Positions 1-7,270 of a stretch of DNA of 58,827 nucleotides are shown in pieces. The translations under genes were made by a program, and so were the position numbers. Position 1 is the first letter of the stretch; each line of letters begins with the position of its first letter. This DNA comes from SFDP01 sp051891855 (GTDB taxonomy: Bacteria > Bacillota > Clostridia > Lachnospirales > Lachnospiraceae). A model generated the notes under the pieces. It was not told where the DNA came from. It saw only the letters and a list, made by a program, of their open reading frames with translations, and made no database searches. The stretch covers positions 1 to 58,827 of the forward strand of contig JBJFFP010000021.1 of NCBI GenBank assembly GCA_051891855.1, given 5' to 3'.

Positions 1-126
1 CAGTGGGGTGGCTTCGATTTGGTGAGCGACTACGGGTGGGAAAGCCCCACTGGAGAGGAAAAAAGGCTGAAGCAGTGGGGAGGCCAAGGTGGGAGCAGCT
101 ACAAAAGAGGTGTAGTCCATCTTTGA
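1..126 (+). CDS. C-terminal tail of an unidentified protein (partial)
   Basis: The first reading frame is open from base 1 to a TGA at 124-126, giving about 41 residues that are rich in Gly, Trp and Lys. The segment is clearly more G+C-rich than the sequence that follows. The start lies outside the window. I do not recognise the family. It may be the end of a real gene or a fragment, because the next 2.3 kb is full of gene remnants. Confidence 0.25.
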   Translation, partial: QWGGFDLVSDYGWESPTGEEKRLKQWGGQGGSSYKRGVVHL

Positions 127-190
127 TTTTCTGTCAGTGAATTTGTGCTATAAATCTACAAATTTACACTATCTGCAATTTTAGTTACGA

Positions 191-219
191 TTGACATAAT
201 TGCCGGATCTTCATATAAT
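191..219 (+). promoter_or_regulatory. Consensus sigma-A-type promoter
   Basis: TTGACA at 191-196 and TATAAT at 214-219 are separated by exactly 17 bp, a perfect match to the vegetative consensus. Transcription would start near 226 and run through a small AGGGT/ACCCT hairpin (228-243) and the two hairpin repeats at 247-342. There is no obvious intact gene just downstream, so the promoter may serve the structured RNA itself or a gene since lost. Confidence 0.7.
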
Positions 220-246
220 GATGTTACAGGGTTGAGATACCCTCAA

Positions 247-342
247 AATAGTGTTCGCTTCCTGATATGCGGCTTATAAATGGTCAGGACTGCAAATAGT
301 ACCCGCTCCCCGATATGCGGCTTACAAATGTTCGGGATCAAA
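247..342 (+). repeat. Two tandem 48-bp hairpin repeats
   Basis: Units at 247-294 and 295-342 share about three quarters of their bases. Each has a short stem (TCCTGA 260-265 with TCAGGA 284-289; CCCGA 309-313 with TCGGG 332-336) around a conserved loop containing GATATGCGGCTTA. At one stem pair T-A in unit 1 becomes C-G in unit 2, which preserves pairing. The repeats sit about 20 bases after the probable start of transcription from the 191-219 promoter. They may be a structured leader or copies of a dispersed genomic repeat. I do not match them to a known riboswitch. Confidence 0.6.
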
Positions 343-674
343 ATGTTTGGGGGAAATCGGCAATAACCGATTTCCCCTTATTTGAACAGGATAAAGTCAA
401 AAAATACAGACATTGCAATACTATTCGTTTTGGGATGGTGCTGGGAAGAAACACTGCATTTTTAATTCAGAATATGTGCCCGGCTACGGCTAAATATCTT
501 ACACCCTATATAGATAAGAATAATCAGCCGATTCGAATCGATGACCGTGTGGCTGCAGATGTAATCAAAAATGCAAAGGAGGTTTTAGCTATGGCAAAGA
601 GGGGAACAAAAGTGATTTTTCCTGATGTATTCAGCATATACCATAGTCTTGAGCAGCAACTGTTACGGGGGTAG
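315..674 (+). CDS. Hypothetical protein, possibly a gene remnant
   Basis: An open frame of 119 codons ends at TAG 672-674. The first ATG (315) falls inside the loop of the second hairpin repeat and has no ribosome site. The next in-frame ATG (435) also lacks one, so the true 5' end is probably missing. The C-terminal half looks like a normal soluble alpha/beta protein with a Lys-rich helix near residues 80-95. No family is recognised. It converges on the AraC-XRE chimera only 6 bases away, in a stretch where neighbouring genes are truncated. Confidence 0.35.
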   Translation: MRLTNVRDQNVWGKSAITDFPLFEQDKVKKYRHCNTIRFGMVLGRNTAFLIQNMCPATAKYLTPYIDKNNQPIRIDDRVAADVIKNAKEVLAMAKRGTKVIFPDVFSIYHSLEQQLLRG

Positions 675-680
675 ATCCCA

Positions 681-1802
681 TCATCTCTTAAAAGCCCGTA
701 TTTTAGCTGCATAACTGCTGGTCATAAGGACACCGATAACCATCATTCCAAATGTGATTCCGTAGCATAGACCACCCACAAAGTTATCTGCATTATCAGT
801 AAACGATAGTACCATATAGATAGCTCCTGCAATAAAACCTGCTATAAACAACCAGTGCATACGCTTTGTTAGTTTTCTTTTTTCTTCATTGCTGTAATCA
901 GCAACCTCTAATACGGTTTCTTCCAATGCTTGATCCATTTTCACAACATTCCTTTCTCCGTCTAATAATTCACGAAGATCAACCCCAAAATAATCAGACA
1001 TTTCAATAAGAATATCCAAATCCGGTAAATTAGTTCCCGTTTCCCATCTTGAAACACTTCTGGGGGACATTCCGTATTCCTTTTTAAAGGCTCTGTAGAA
1101 GCTGGAGTAGTCGTGAAAGCCATAGCGCAGAAAGGTCTGGCTTATGCCCGGCTCACTTAACAGTGCGTTGCGGCAAAGCTCAAGCCTTTTTTTCAGAATG
1201 AACCGGTGTACAGGCAGACCCAGTTGCTTTTTGAACAGATGGGCAATATGGTACTTGTTTACGAAAAATACTTCTGAAAGACGATCCAGTGAAAGGTCTT
1301 CTTCCAGATGATTCTCGATATAAATCAACAGATTTTCAAATAGGGTAGGAGTCCCTGTCGGCAGATAGGGAACATTATGCTCATAGGCCATACAGTTCAA
1401 ATGAAGAAGCAGATCGTTGATGGCGAGAGAAATCCTGGAGTCCCGGCCAAAGCGGTCGGAGTGAATATCCCCTAAGAGCTGAAAGATTTTTGCCTGAATC
1501 AGATTCATGCTGATGGTGTCATTGTGGTAGATGTACTGTTCTTTCGACAATGCACGGGAAACCATATATTCATAATCAACAGACAGGAGAACAAGCTGCT
1601 GAAAAAAATCTTTGCTGATCCAGAGCACAAAACGGCGATAAGGTGTCTGTGGAGTACTGTTTTCTACCCAGTGGGAGATTCCTGGGGGCATAACGATAAC
1701 ATCGCCGGTAATCAGATTAAAGGAGTGTTGGTTAATGTGCATGGTGGTATTGCCGGACAGGAAAAGATAAAACTCATAATAATCATGAGTATGAGGCTTC
1801 AC
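681..1802 (-). CDS. AraC activator fused to the C-terminal half of an XRE membrane regulator
   Basis: Residues 1 to about 100 form an AraC-type cupin sensor (HTHDYYEFYLF near the start). Residues about 150-248 form a complete AraC double helix-turn-helix ending FKKEYGMSPR. From residue 245 on the protein switches to the recognition helix and tail of an XRE repressor: SVSRWETGTNLPDLD, then VDLRELLDGER and two membrane helices (about 313-333 and 341-364). Both parent families carry an MSPR(S)-like motif here, so the fusion (about 1045-1072) looks like recombination at short homology. The start shown is GTG 1802 with no good ribosome site. The frame is open to 1964 and cupin-like sequence (FEIFYYDDSN) continues upstream to about 1840, so the native start appears lost. 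If expressed it would be a membrane-tethered AraC protein. Confidence 0.7.
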   Translation of the reverse strand: MKPHTHDYYEFYLFLSGNTTMHINQHSFNLITGDVIVMPPGISHWVENSTPQTPYRRFVLWISKDFFQQLVLLSVDYEYMVSRALSKEQYIYHNDTISMNLIQAKIFQLLGDIHSDRFGRDSRISLAINDLLLHLNCMAYEHNVPYLPTGTPTLFENLLIYIENHLEEDLSLDRLSEVFFVNKYHIAHLFKKQLGLPVHRFILKKRLELCRNALLSEPGISQTFLRYGFHDYSSFYRAFKKEYGMSPRSVSRWETGTNLPDLDILIEMSDYFGVDLRELLDGERNVVKMDQALEETVLEVADYSNEEKRKLTKRMHWLFIAGFIAGAIYMVLSFTDNADNFVGGLCYGITFGMMVIGVLMTSSYAAKIRAFKR

Positions 1803-1844
1803 ACCGGCCAGATTGGAATCGTCATAATAGAAGATTTCAAAATG

Positions 1845-1970
1845 ATTAACGCATATGCTCCTACAAGAGAGTATATACGTGCTGCCATTGAAAAGATTAT
1901 TGGCAGCTCCGAGTTTAGGGGACAGTATAATGATGTTGTCTGGTGCGGACGCTGGGATACCAGATTATAA
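1845..1970 (+). pseudogene. 3' fragment of an unidentified gene
   Basis: On the plus strand, beyond the end of AraC-like coding, about 41 codons starting at NAYAPTREY and ending CGRWDTRL then TAA read like the well-formed C-terminus of a soluble enzyme. The sequence further upstream in this frame is only antisense of the AraC gene. The head of this gene has therefore been replaced, with a junction at about 1825-1848. It is followed by a truncated HAD gene in the same direction, so both may come from one lost carbohydrate operon. The family is not recognised. Confidence 0.4.
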
Positions 1971-1978
1971 TTGCATGG

Positions 1979-2004
1979 ATAAGGCGGGCTTTAGCCTGCC
2001 TTAT
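1979..2004 (+). other. 11-bp hairpin before the HAD gene
   Basis: ATAAGGC and GCCTTAT arms with an inner GGC/GCC pair around a TTTA loop form an 11-bp stem with one G-U pair. No U-tract follows, so it is not a typical terminator. It ends 5 bases before the AAAGG ribosome site of the gene at 2022. Confidence 0.4.
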
Positions 2005-2021
2005 GGCGAAAGGAATATGAT

Positions 2022-2345
2022 ATGCCGGATTTACTGCATAATTTGAAACCCAAAAAAGACTACCTTATTTGTATTGACTCTGATGGCTGTGTAATTAACG
2101 GAATGACCGTTAAGCATATGAAATGCTTTGGCCCCGGAATTGTAGAAGTTTTTTCCCTTGAGGAGCATCGGGAGGACATACTCTCCTATTGGAATACCAT
2201 AAATCTATATTCCCGTACCAGAGGGATTAATCGTTTTCCGGGATTGGTTATGGCGCTGGAATACGCTATAGAGAAGGGATACAGGTGTACTGTTCTATCC
2301 CATTTTGTCAGGTCAGGAGGAGGAATCCTGGGACATTTACAATAA
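2022..2345 (+). pseudogene. Truncated HAD-family hydrolase
   Basis: The N-terminus carries the HAD nucleophile motif in a form seen in a Firmicutes sugar-locus family: CIDSDGC at residues 17-23, then TVKHMKCFGPG. Normal members are, from memory, roughly 300 residues or more. This one loses similarity after about residue 95 (VLSHF) and ends at 107 through an unrelated Gly-rich tail. A different frame downstream (SWDIYNKEL at about 2325-2350) may be another fragment of the same or a neighbouring gene. The start ATG at 2022 has an AAAGG 8 bases upstream. Probably inactive, because the cap and the later catalytic motifs are missing. Confidence 0.6.
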
Positions 2346-2409
2346 GGAACTTAAAACTGATTGACGAATACCTGCTTTTCCCTGTAAAATGAATATGAGT
2401 GATCGTTGA

Positions 2410-2447
2410 GGACTTTCACAGTCGGCTGTGAAAGTCCTTCGTCTTTC
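2410..2447 (+). terminator. Intrinsic terminator
   Basis: A perfect 12-bp stem (GGACTTTCACAG 2410-2421 with CTGTGAAAGTCC 2426-2437) and a TCGG loop are followed by a T-rich stretch. It marks the boundary between the decayed left end and the intact chromosome block. Confidence 0.8.
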
Positions 2448-2481
2448 AAAATAGGATAAATACTTCGTAATGGAGGGATAA

Positions 2482-3351
2482 ATGAAATACGAGGGAATTG
2501 TTTACCGACCGCCCAGTGAGGCCAGGAGCTTGATTATTCAGGCAACTATAGGCTGTGCACATAATACCTGTGTATTCTGCAATATGTATCGAGCCAAGAA
2601 TTTTCGGATCAGAGAAATGGAAGAGATCAAGCATGATATTCTGGAAGGAGCGGCTCAGTACGGAAAGCTGGTGGAGAAGGTGTTTTTAGCGGATGGAGAT
2701 GCTCTTTGCATACCCACAGCAGATATGCTGGAAATTCTGGAATTCATTGGGGAAAAAATGCCCTGGAATCACCAGATAGCCGCTTATGCCACCACACAGG
2801 ATATTCTGGAAAAAACAGAGGAAGAATTGAGAAAAATCAACGGAGCCGGCCTTCAGCTTCTTTATATTGGAGCAGAATCCGGAGATAATGAGGTGCTTCG
2901 GCGAATGGCCAAGGGGGTCACCGCAGAGGAAATCGGTGAAGCCGGTAAAAAGGCCAAAGCCTGTGGCTTCAATACCTCTGTCACCCTGATTTCCGGTTTG
3001 GGAAGTCGGGAAAGAATGCAGGAGCATGCTGTTGAATCTGCAAAGCTGATTACGAAAATGAAGCCGGATTACCTTGGCTTTTTGACCTTGATGCTGGAGG
3101 AGCCTGCCCCCATCTGCAGACTGGTGGAAAAGGGAGATTTTCTTTTGCTTACTCCTGATGAGGTAATGGAGGAAATGAAGATTTTTCTTTCTGCCGTAGA
3201 TTCTGAGGGAACCGTTTTCAGGGCAAACCATGCATCTAATTATGTGAATTTACGGGGAACCTTGAATCGGGATCGGCAGTTTTTGCTGGAACAGATTCGT
3301 AAGGCGACAGCTAAGATGAATTATAAGCCGGAAAATTACCGGGGCTTATAA
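2482..3351 (+). CDS. Radical SAM protein
   Basis: Predicted S-adenosylmethionine radical enzyme of 289 residues. The [4Fe-4S] ligands are Cys25, Cys30 and Cys33 in GCAHNTCVFCNMY, a CX4CX2C spacing rather than the usual CX3CX2C. Further barrel motifs are visible: ADGDAL near residue 75, LLYIGAESGDNEVLRRM near 130-147 (Elp3/HemN-like GAESG) and TLISGLGS near 170. No extra C-terminal cluster domain is present. The start ATG 2482 has GGAGGG 6-11 bases upstream. It follows a terminator and precedes the kinase/ECF block by 100 bases, so co-transcription is possible. The substrate is unknown; similarity suggests the HemN/Elp3-like superfamily only. Confidence 0.85.
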   Translation: MKYEGIVYRPPSEARSLIIQATIGCAHNTCVFCNMYRAKNFRIREMEEIKHDILEGAAQYGKLVEKVFLADGDALCIPTADMLEILEFIGEKMPWNHQIAAYATTQDILEKTEEELRKINGAGLQLLYIGAESGDNEVLRRMAKGVTAEEIGEAGKKAKACGFNTSVTLISGLGSRERMQEHAVESAKLITKMKPDYLGFLTLMLEEPAPICRLVEKGDFLLLTPDEVMEEMKIFLSAVDSEGTVFRANHASNYVNLRGTLNRDRQFLLEQIRKATAKMNYKPENYRGL

Positions 3352-3453
3352 GCGTAAAACTGGTATGGTGAAAAAAATGAAAACTGGATATTTCTACAAA
3401 TTCAAATTTGCTATAGAGTATAGCTGTGTTCAAAGAATAAGGGGAGTGAGGAA

Positions 3454-4302
3454 ATGAAAAGGATTGCCCTGATTAATGATTTATCCGGTTTTGGAAAATG
3501 TTCTCTGACCGCGGCTATTCCGGTGATTTCGGTAATGGGAATACAGGCCTGTCCTTTGCCTACGGCCGTATTGACGGCACAGACCGGATTTAAGGAGTAT
3601 TTTTGCGACGATTATACCGACAGGATGGATGAGTTTACCAGACATTGGAAAAGGATGCGGGTTTCCTTCGACGGAATCTGCTCAGGCTACCTGGCAGGAG
3701 CCGGGCAGATAGAAAAGGTACTCTGTTTTCTGGAGGAATTTAAGGGAAGAGATACTCTTTATCTGGCTGATCCGGTTCTGGGTGATGGTGGAAGACTGTA
3801 TGGAAATTTTACCCAAGAGTTGCTTGCGGAAATGAAGAAGCTGGTGAAAAAGGCTGATGTGATTACCCCGAATCTGACGGAACTCTGCCTTTTAGCCCAT
3901 GAGGATTATTTTCAAATTACTAAATACCGAGGAGAAAAAGACTATATAAAAAGAATTGAGGAAGCGGCTGAAAAACTGCTGGCGAAGGCAGAATGTCCGC
4001 AACAGGTAATTGTTACCGGTATTCTCAATAATCATGGAAAGCAGGAGATGATTGGAAATCTGGTTCTTTCTGAACAGGATAGCTTTTATATAGAAACTGT
4101 CTATACGGGCAAAAGCTTTTCCGGCACGGGCGATCTGTTTTCTTCCGTGGTCTGCGGCAGCTTGGTCAAAGGCTTTGGGGCAGAAGAGGCGGTAAAAAGG
4201 GCAGTGGATTTTTTACAGGAAGCCATCGAGGAGGCTTCCCGGGAAAACACGCCTACAGCTCACGGTGTACACTTTGAACATTATTTATCATGCCTGTTGT
4301 AA
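3454..4302 (+). CDS. Pyridoxamine/pyridoxal kinase
   Basis: A 282-residue ribokinase-superfamily enzyme expected to phosphorylate vitamin B6 vitamers with ATP in the cytoplasm. Family marks are NDLSGFGKCSL at residues 8-18, PTAVLTAQTGF near 37-47, LADPVLGDGG near 108-117, a TPNLTEL motif and the catalytic anion-hole motif SGTGDLF near 225. ThiD-type kinases share the fold, but the SGFGKCSLTAA start and PLPTAVL favour the pyridoxamine-kinase group found in Clostridia. The ribosome site GGGGAGTGAGG precedes ATG 3454. The next gene, 33 bases on, is a vitamin-type ECF S component, so kinase plus importer likely trap a B6 vitamer. Confidence 0.85.
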   Translation: MKRIALINDLSGFGKCSLTAAIPVISVMGIQACPLPTAVLTAQTGFKEYFCDDYTDRMDEFTRHWKRMRVSFDGICSGYLAGAGQIEKVLCFLEEFKGRDTLYLADPVLGDGGRLYGNFTQELLAEMKKLVKKADVITPNLTELCLLAHEDYFQITKYRGEKDYIKRIEEAAEKLLAKAECPQQVIVTGILNNHGKQEMIGNLVLSEQDSFYIETVYTGKSFSGTGDLFSSVVCGSLVKGFGAEEAVKRAVDFLQEAIEEASRENTPTAHGVHFEHYLSCLL

Positions 4303-4335
4303 AAGGGCGAAAGTGTATAGGGAGGAGAAAGAAAA

Positions 4336-4878
4336 ATGAATACGGGAATCAAGAAAGAAGTGGTTCAGATAAAAGGAAATGAAAGGCTAAGATATCTTAC
4401 TGCGGCAGGAATTATGGCGGCGCTGATTACCCTGATGACGGCTTATATTTGTCATATACCGGTAGGGACCAACGGCGGTTACATTCATTTCGGTGATTCT
4501 TTAATCTATTTGACAGCGGCGATTCTGCCTACACCTTATGCTTTGGCTGCAGCGGCCATTGGCGGCGGACTGGCGGATTTACTCACCGCTCCCATGTGGA
4601 TGCCGGCAACCATAATCATTAAAATGCTCATTGCTCTGCCCTTCAGCCATAAGGGAAGCAAAATTGTGACCCCCAGAAACATAGGAGCAGCCGTTTTGGC
4701 TTATTTCATCTCAGGTATCGGTTATTTTGTGGCAGAGTATATTCTGTTTGGCAGCTGGGCCGTTTTTTTGGTATCTATGCTTGAAAGCCTGGTTCAGTCC
4801 GGCGGCAGTGCCGTCTTTTTTATTCTTTTCGGACTTGCTCTGGACAAGGCTCATATAAAAACACGTTTTTGGAACTAA
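4336..4878 (+). CDS. ECF transporter S component (TIGR04002-like)
   Basis: A 180-residue membrane protein with about five or six hydrophobic segments after a short basic N-terminus. The first helix (AAGIMAALITLMTAYI, 25-40) leads into PVGTNGGYIHFGDSL, the loop typical of substrate-binding S subunits of energy-coupling factor importers. No ATPase or T subunit lies nearby, so it should share a genome-wide ECF module. Its position directly after a B6-type kinase suggests a pyridoxine-type substrate (inference). Its position before a TatD-linked radical SAM gene matches a pairing I recall for the TIGR04002 family. The start ATG 4336 has AGGGAGGAG upstream. Confidence 0.8.
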   Translation: MNTGIKKEVVQIKGNERLRYLTAAGIMAALITLMTAYICHIPVGTNGGYIHFGDSLIYLTAAILPTPYALAAAAIGGGLADLLTAPMWMPATIIIKMLIALPFSHKGSKIVTPRNIGAAVLAYFISGIGYFVAEYILFGSWAVFLVSMLESLVQSGGSAVFFILFGLALDKAHIKTRFWN

Positions 4879-4902
4879 CATAAGGAATAAGGATATACAA
4901 GT

Positions 4903-5499
4903 ATGGCAGAAATTATCTACACTTATCATAATCAGGTATACGCCAATATTACCAATATATGCAACTGTAACTGTGAGTTTTGCGTCCGCTCTCTGCATGA
5001 TGGGGTGGGAGAAGCCTCCAATCTGTGGATGAAGGGGGATCCTTCATTGGAAGAGATTAAAGCAGCTATGGATGATTTTGACTTTTCCCCTTTTTCCGAA
5101 CTGGTATTTTGCGGCTATGGTGAGCCTACCTGCAAGCTGGATAATCTGCTCGGGGCAGCGGCCTATGCCAAAGAGAAATATGCACTCACCATCCGTCTGA
5201 ATACCAATGGGCTTGCTAATCGATATCATGGGCGTAATGTGGTGCCTGAGCTGGCAAGGGTAATTGACCGGGTATCCATCAGCCTGAATGCTCCTGATGC
5301 CGAGAAGTATCAGAAGATTGTGCGGCCTATCCATGACCATGCTTTTGGGGATATGCTTAGCTTTGCTGATTTAGCCAAAGAAGCTTTTGGGGAAACGCAG
5401 CTTACCATTGTGGATGTACTTCCACGGGAAGAGATTGAAGCTTGCCGGAGAATAGCAGATGAGCATGGGATTTCCTTAAGAATTCGCAGGTTTTCCTAA
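4903..5499 (+). CDS. TatD-linked radical SAM protein (TIGR04038-like)
   Basis: A 198-residue radical SAM protein with Cys20, Cys24 and Cys27 in the canonical CX3CX2C cluster (NICNCNCEFCVR), FCGYGEPT near residue 68, and ISLNAP near 127. Sequence and length match the family usually found fused or adjacent to TatD-type nucleases (from memory, TIGR04038). No TatD gene is present here. The gene begins 24 bases after the S component, with only a weak AAGG site, so it is probably translated as part of that operon. The reaction is unknown. Proteins of this size have a minimal barrel without auxiliary clusters. Confidence 0.8.
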   Translation: MAEIIYTYHNQVYANITNICNCNCEFCVRSLHDGVGEASNLWMKGDPSLEEIKAAMDDFDFSPFSELVFCGYGEPTCKLDNLLGAAAYAKEKYALTIRLNTNGLANRYHGRNVVPELARVIDRVSISLNAPDAEKYQKIVRPIHDHAFGDMLSFADLAKEAFGETQLTIVDVLPREEIEACRRIADEHGISLRIRRFS

Positions 5500-5570
5500 A
5501 AAATACTGATGGACTAAGTTTTAATGATAGAATTAATTTAGAGATTTTACAAAATAATGAGGAAGTACGA

Positions 5571-6305
5571 ATGAGAAGGAAAAGGTTTATCGTTTGGGGT
5601 TGGCTGATGATTATTTTACTGGCCGGAGCAGGAGGCCTGTTAGGAGGCTCTAGAAAGAATAAGGAAGTAAAGGCCGTTACAGCCATGAGGGTAGAAGCAG
5701 TAGAGAGACACACTATTTCTGAAAGGGCAGCGGTAACCTTTACTTCAGCTATCCAGGAGATAATTGCCAACCGAAAGGCTACAGTAGTTATTGATGCAGG
5801 ACATGGAGGAGAACAGCCGGGCTGTGTAGTGGGGGGAACCCTGGAGAAGGATGTGAACCTATCAATTGCCATGGCCTTGAAGGAAGAACTGGAGAAGAGA
5901 GGGATAGCAGTGATTCTGACCAGAAACAGTGATAAGAATGTGCAGCTGTCTGACCGGACAGTTTACGCCAGATCCATCCTTGCAGATTATTTTGTCAGTA
6001 TCCATTGTAATGCATATATTTGGGACAGAAATGTACGGGGCTTTCAATGCTTCTACTACCAGTCGGATCAGGGGAAAATGCTGTCAGATGAAATTACCCG
6101 GCTGGTAAAGGAGAAAGAAATCCGGATACGGGGAGCAGAAGAGGCGGATTTTAGAGTACTGAGAGAATCTTCCATTCCTGCAGTTTTGATTGAAGCCGGT
6201 TATCTGACAAACTATGGAGACAGAACAGCCCTAACGTCCAGAGAATATCAGATGGATATGGCTGCCATAATTGCAGAAGGTATAGATAAAATACTACAGA
6301 GCTGA
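5571..6305 (+). CDS. N-acetylmuramoyl-L-alanine amidase (Amidase_3)
   Basis: Cell-wall hydrolase that cleaves the amide bond between MurNAc and L-Ala. The N-terminus has a basic start and one hydrophobic segment (residues 7-25), so it is exported or membrane-anchored. The catalytic domain spans about 70-244. Zinc ligands are visible as His78 (DAGHGG), Glu92 (LEKDVNL) and His145 (SIHCNA); the catalytic Glu is Glu208 (LIEAGYL). No SH3 or LysM wall-binding module is present, so it is a minimal amidase (CwlD-like size). CwlD acts in spore cortex maturation, which is one possible role. ATG 5571 is preceded by GAGGAAG. Confidence 0.85.
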   Translation: MRRKRFIVWGWLMIILLAGAGGLLGGSRKNKEVKAVTAMRVEAVERHTISERAAVTFTSAIQEIIANRKATVVIDAGHGGEQPGCVVGGTLEKDVNLSIAMALKEELEKRGIAVILTRNSDKNVQLSDRTVYARSILADYFVSIHCNAYIWDRNVRGFQCFYYQSDQGKMLSDEITRLVKEKEIRIRGAEEADFRVLRESSIPAVLIEAGYLTNYGDRTALTSREYQMDMAAIIAEGIDKILQS

Positions 6306-6357
6306 TATACAGCAGATAGAAGGATGACGATCAAAGCAAGGTGGAAATGAGGTGCTT

Positions 6358-7266
6358 ATGACTCTGCAGCAGTTGAGATATGCCGTTACCATTGCGGACT
6401 GTAAGTCAATGAATAAAGCAGCTACGGAATTGTATATTACTCAGCCAAGTCTTTCAAATACCATTAAAGATTTAGAGGAAGAGATACACATCAGGCTATT
6501 TGAACGCTCTAACAGAGGGATAATGATTACTCCTGAGGGAGAGGAATTTCTGGGATATGCCAGACAGATGCTGGATCACTACCGTCTGATTGAGGAACGG
6601 TTTGTGGAAAATGCAACCTTTAAAAAGAAGTTCAGTGTTTCTTCACAGCATTATACCTTTGCGGTGGAATCCTTTATTAAGCTGGCTGAAAAATTCGGTA
6701 TGGAGGAATATGAATTTGCCATTCATGAGACCCAGACCAGAAATATTATTGACAATGTTCGGATGCATAAGAGTGAGCTGGGTATTCTCTATAGAAATGA
6801 ATTTAATGAAAAATTTCTCTCTAAAATACTTAGAGACAATGAGTTGGAATTTATTCCTCTGTTTGACTGTAAGATTTATGTCTATCTCCATCGGGATAAT
6901 CCTCTGTCAGGCAATGGAAGTATTGTGTTTGAAGAGCTGCAGCAGTATCCCTGCCTGTCCTTTGAGCAGGGAGACAATAACTCCTTCTATTTTGCAGAGG
7001 AGGTAATGAGTACGGCAGATTATCGGCAGACGGTAAAGGTTGATGACCGTGCTACCATGCTGAACCTGATGAAGGGATTAAAGGGCTATACGCTTTGCTC
7101 GGGGATTATCTGCGAGGAATTAAATGGTGGAGAGTATACGGCTGTACCCCTGGATACCGATGAAATTATGACTATTGGGTATATTAAGCAGAGAAAAAGA
7201 CCCTTAAGTCATTTAGGGCAGTCTTACGTTAAAGAGCTATTAAAGTATAAGGACAGGGTACTGTAA
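6358..7266 (+). CDS. LysR-family transcriptional regulator
   Basis: About 302 residues. The N-terminal winged helix-turn-helix is clear (LQQLRYAVTIADCKSMNKAATELYITQPSLSNTIKDLEEE, here described by its ends), followed by the linker helix and a periplasmic-binding-fold effector domain from about residue 90. I prefer ATG 6358 over GTG 6352 because GAGGT at 6349-6353 is correctly spaced for the former. It lies 52 bases after the amidase and ends convergent with the Crp/Fnr gene, with an 8-bp inverted repeat (TACTGTAA/TTACAGTA, 7259-7278) at the junction. The target genes and ligand are not evident. Confidence 0.85.
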   Translation: MTLQQLRYAVTIADCKSMNKAATELYITQPSLSNTIKDLEEEIHIRLFERSNRGIMITPEGEEFLGYARQMLDHYRLIEERFVENATFKKKFSVSSQHYTFAVESFIKLAEKFGMEEYEFAIHETQTRNIIDNVRMHKSELGILYRNEFNEKFLSKILRDNELEFIPLFDCKIYVYLHRDNPLSGNGSIVFEELQQYPCLSFEQGDNNSFYFAEEVMSTADYRQTVKVDDRATMLNLMKGLKGYTLCSGIICEELNGGEYTAVPLDTDEIMTIGYIKQRKRPLSHLGQSYVKELLKYKDRVL

Positions 7267-7270
7267 AGGA

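Noticed and set aside
1524..1844. Plus-strand frame through the AraC gene
   Set aside because: It is antisense of AraC coding; only the part after about 1845 looks like real protein.
4711..5340. Minus-strand ORFs opposite the ECF S component and the radical SAM gene
   Set aside because: They contain no recognisable motifs and oppose well-supported genes.
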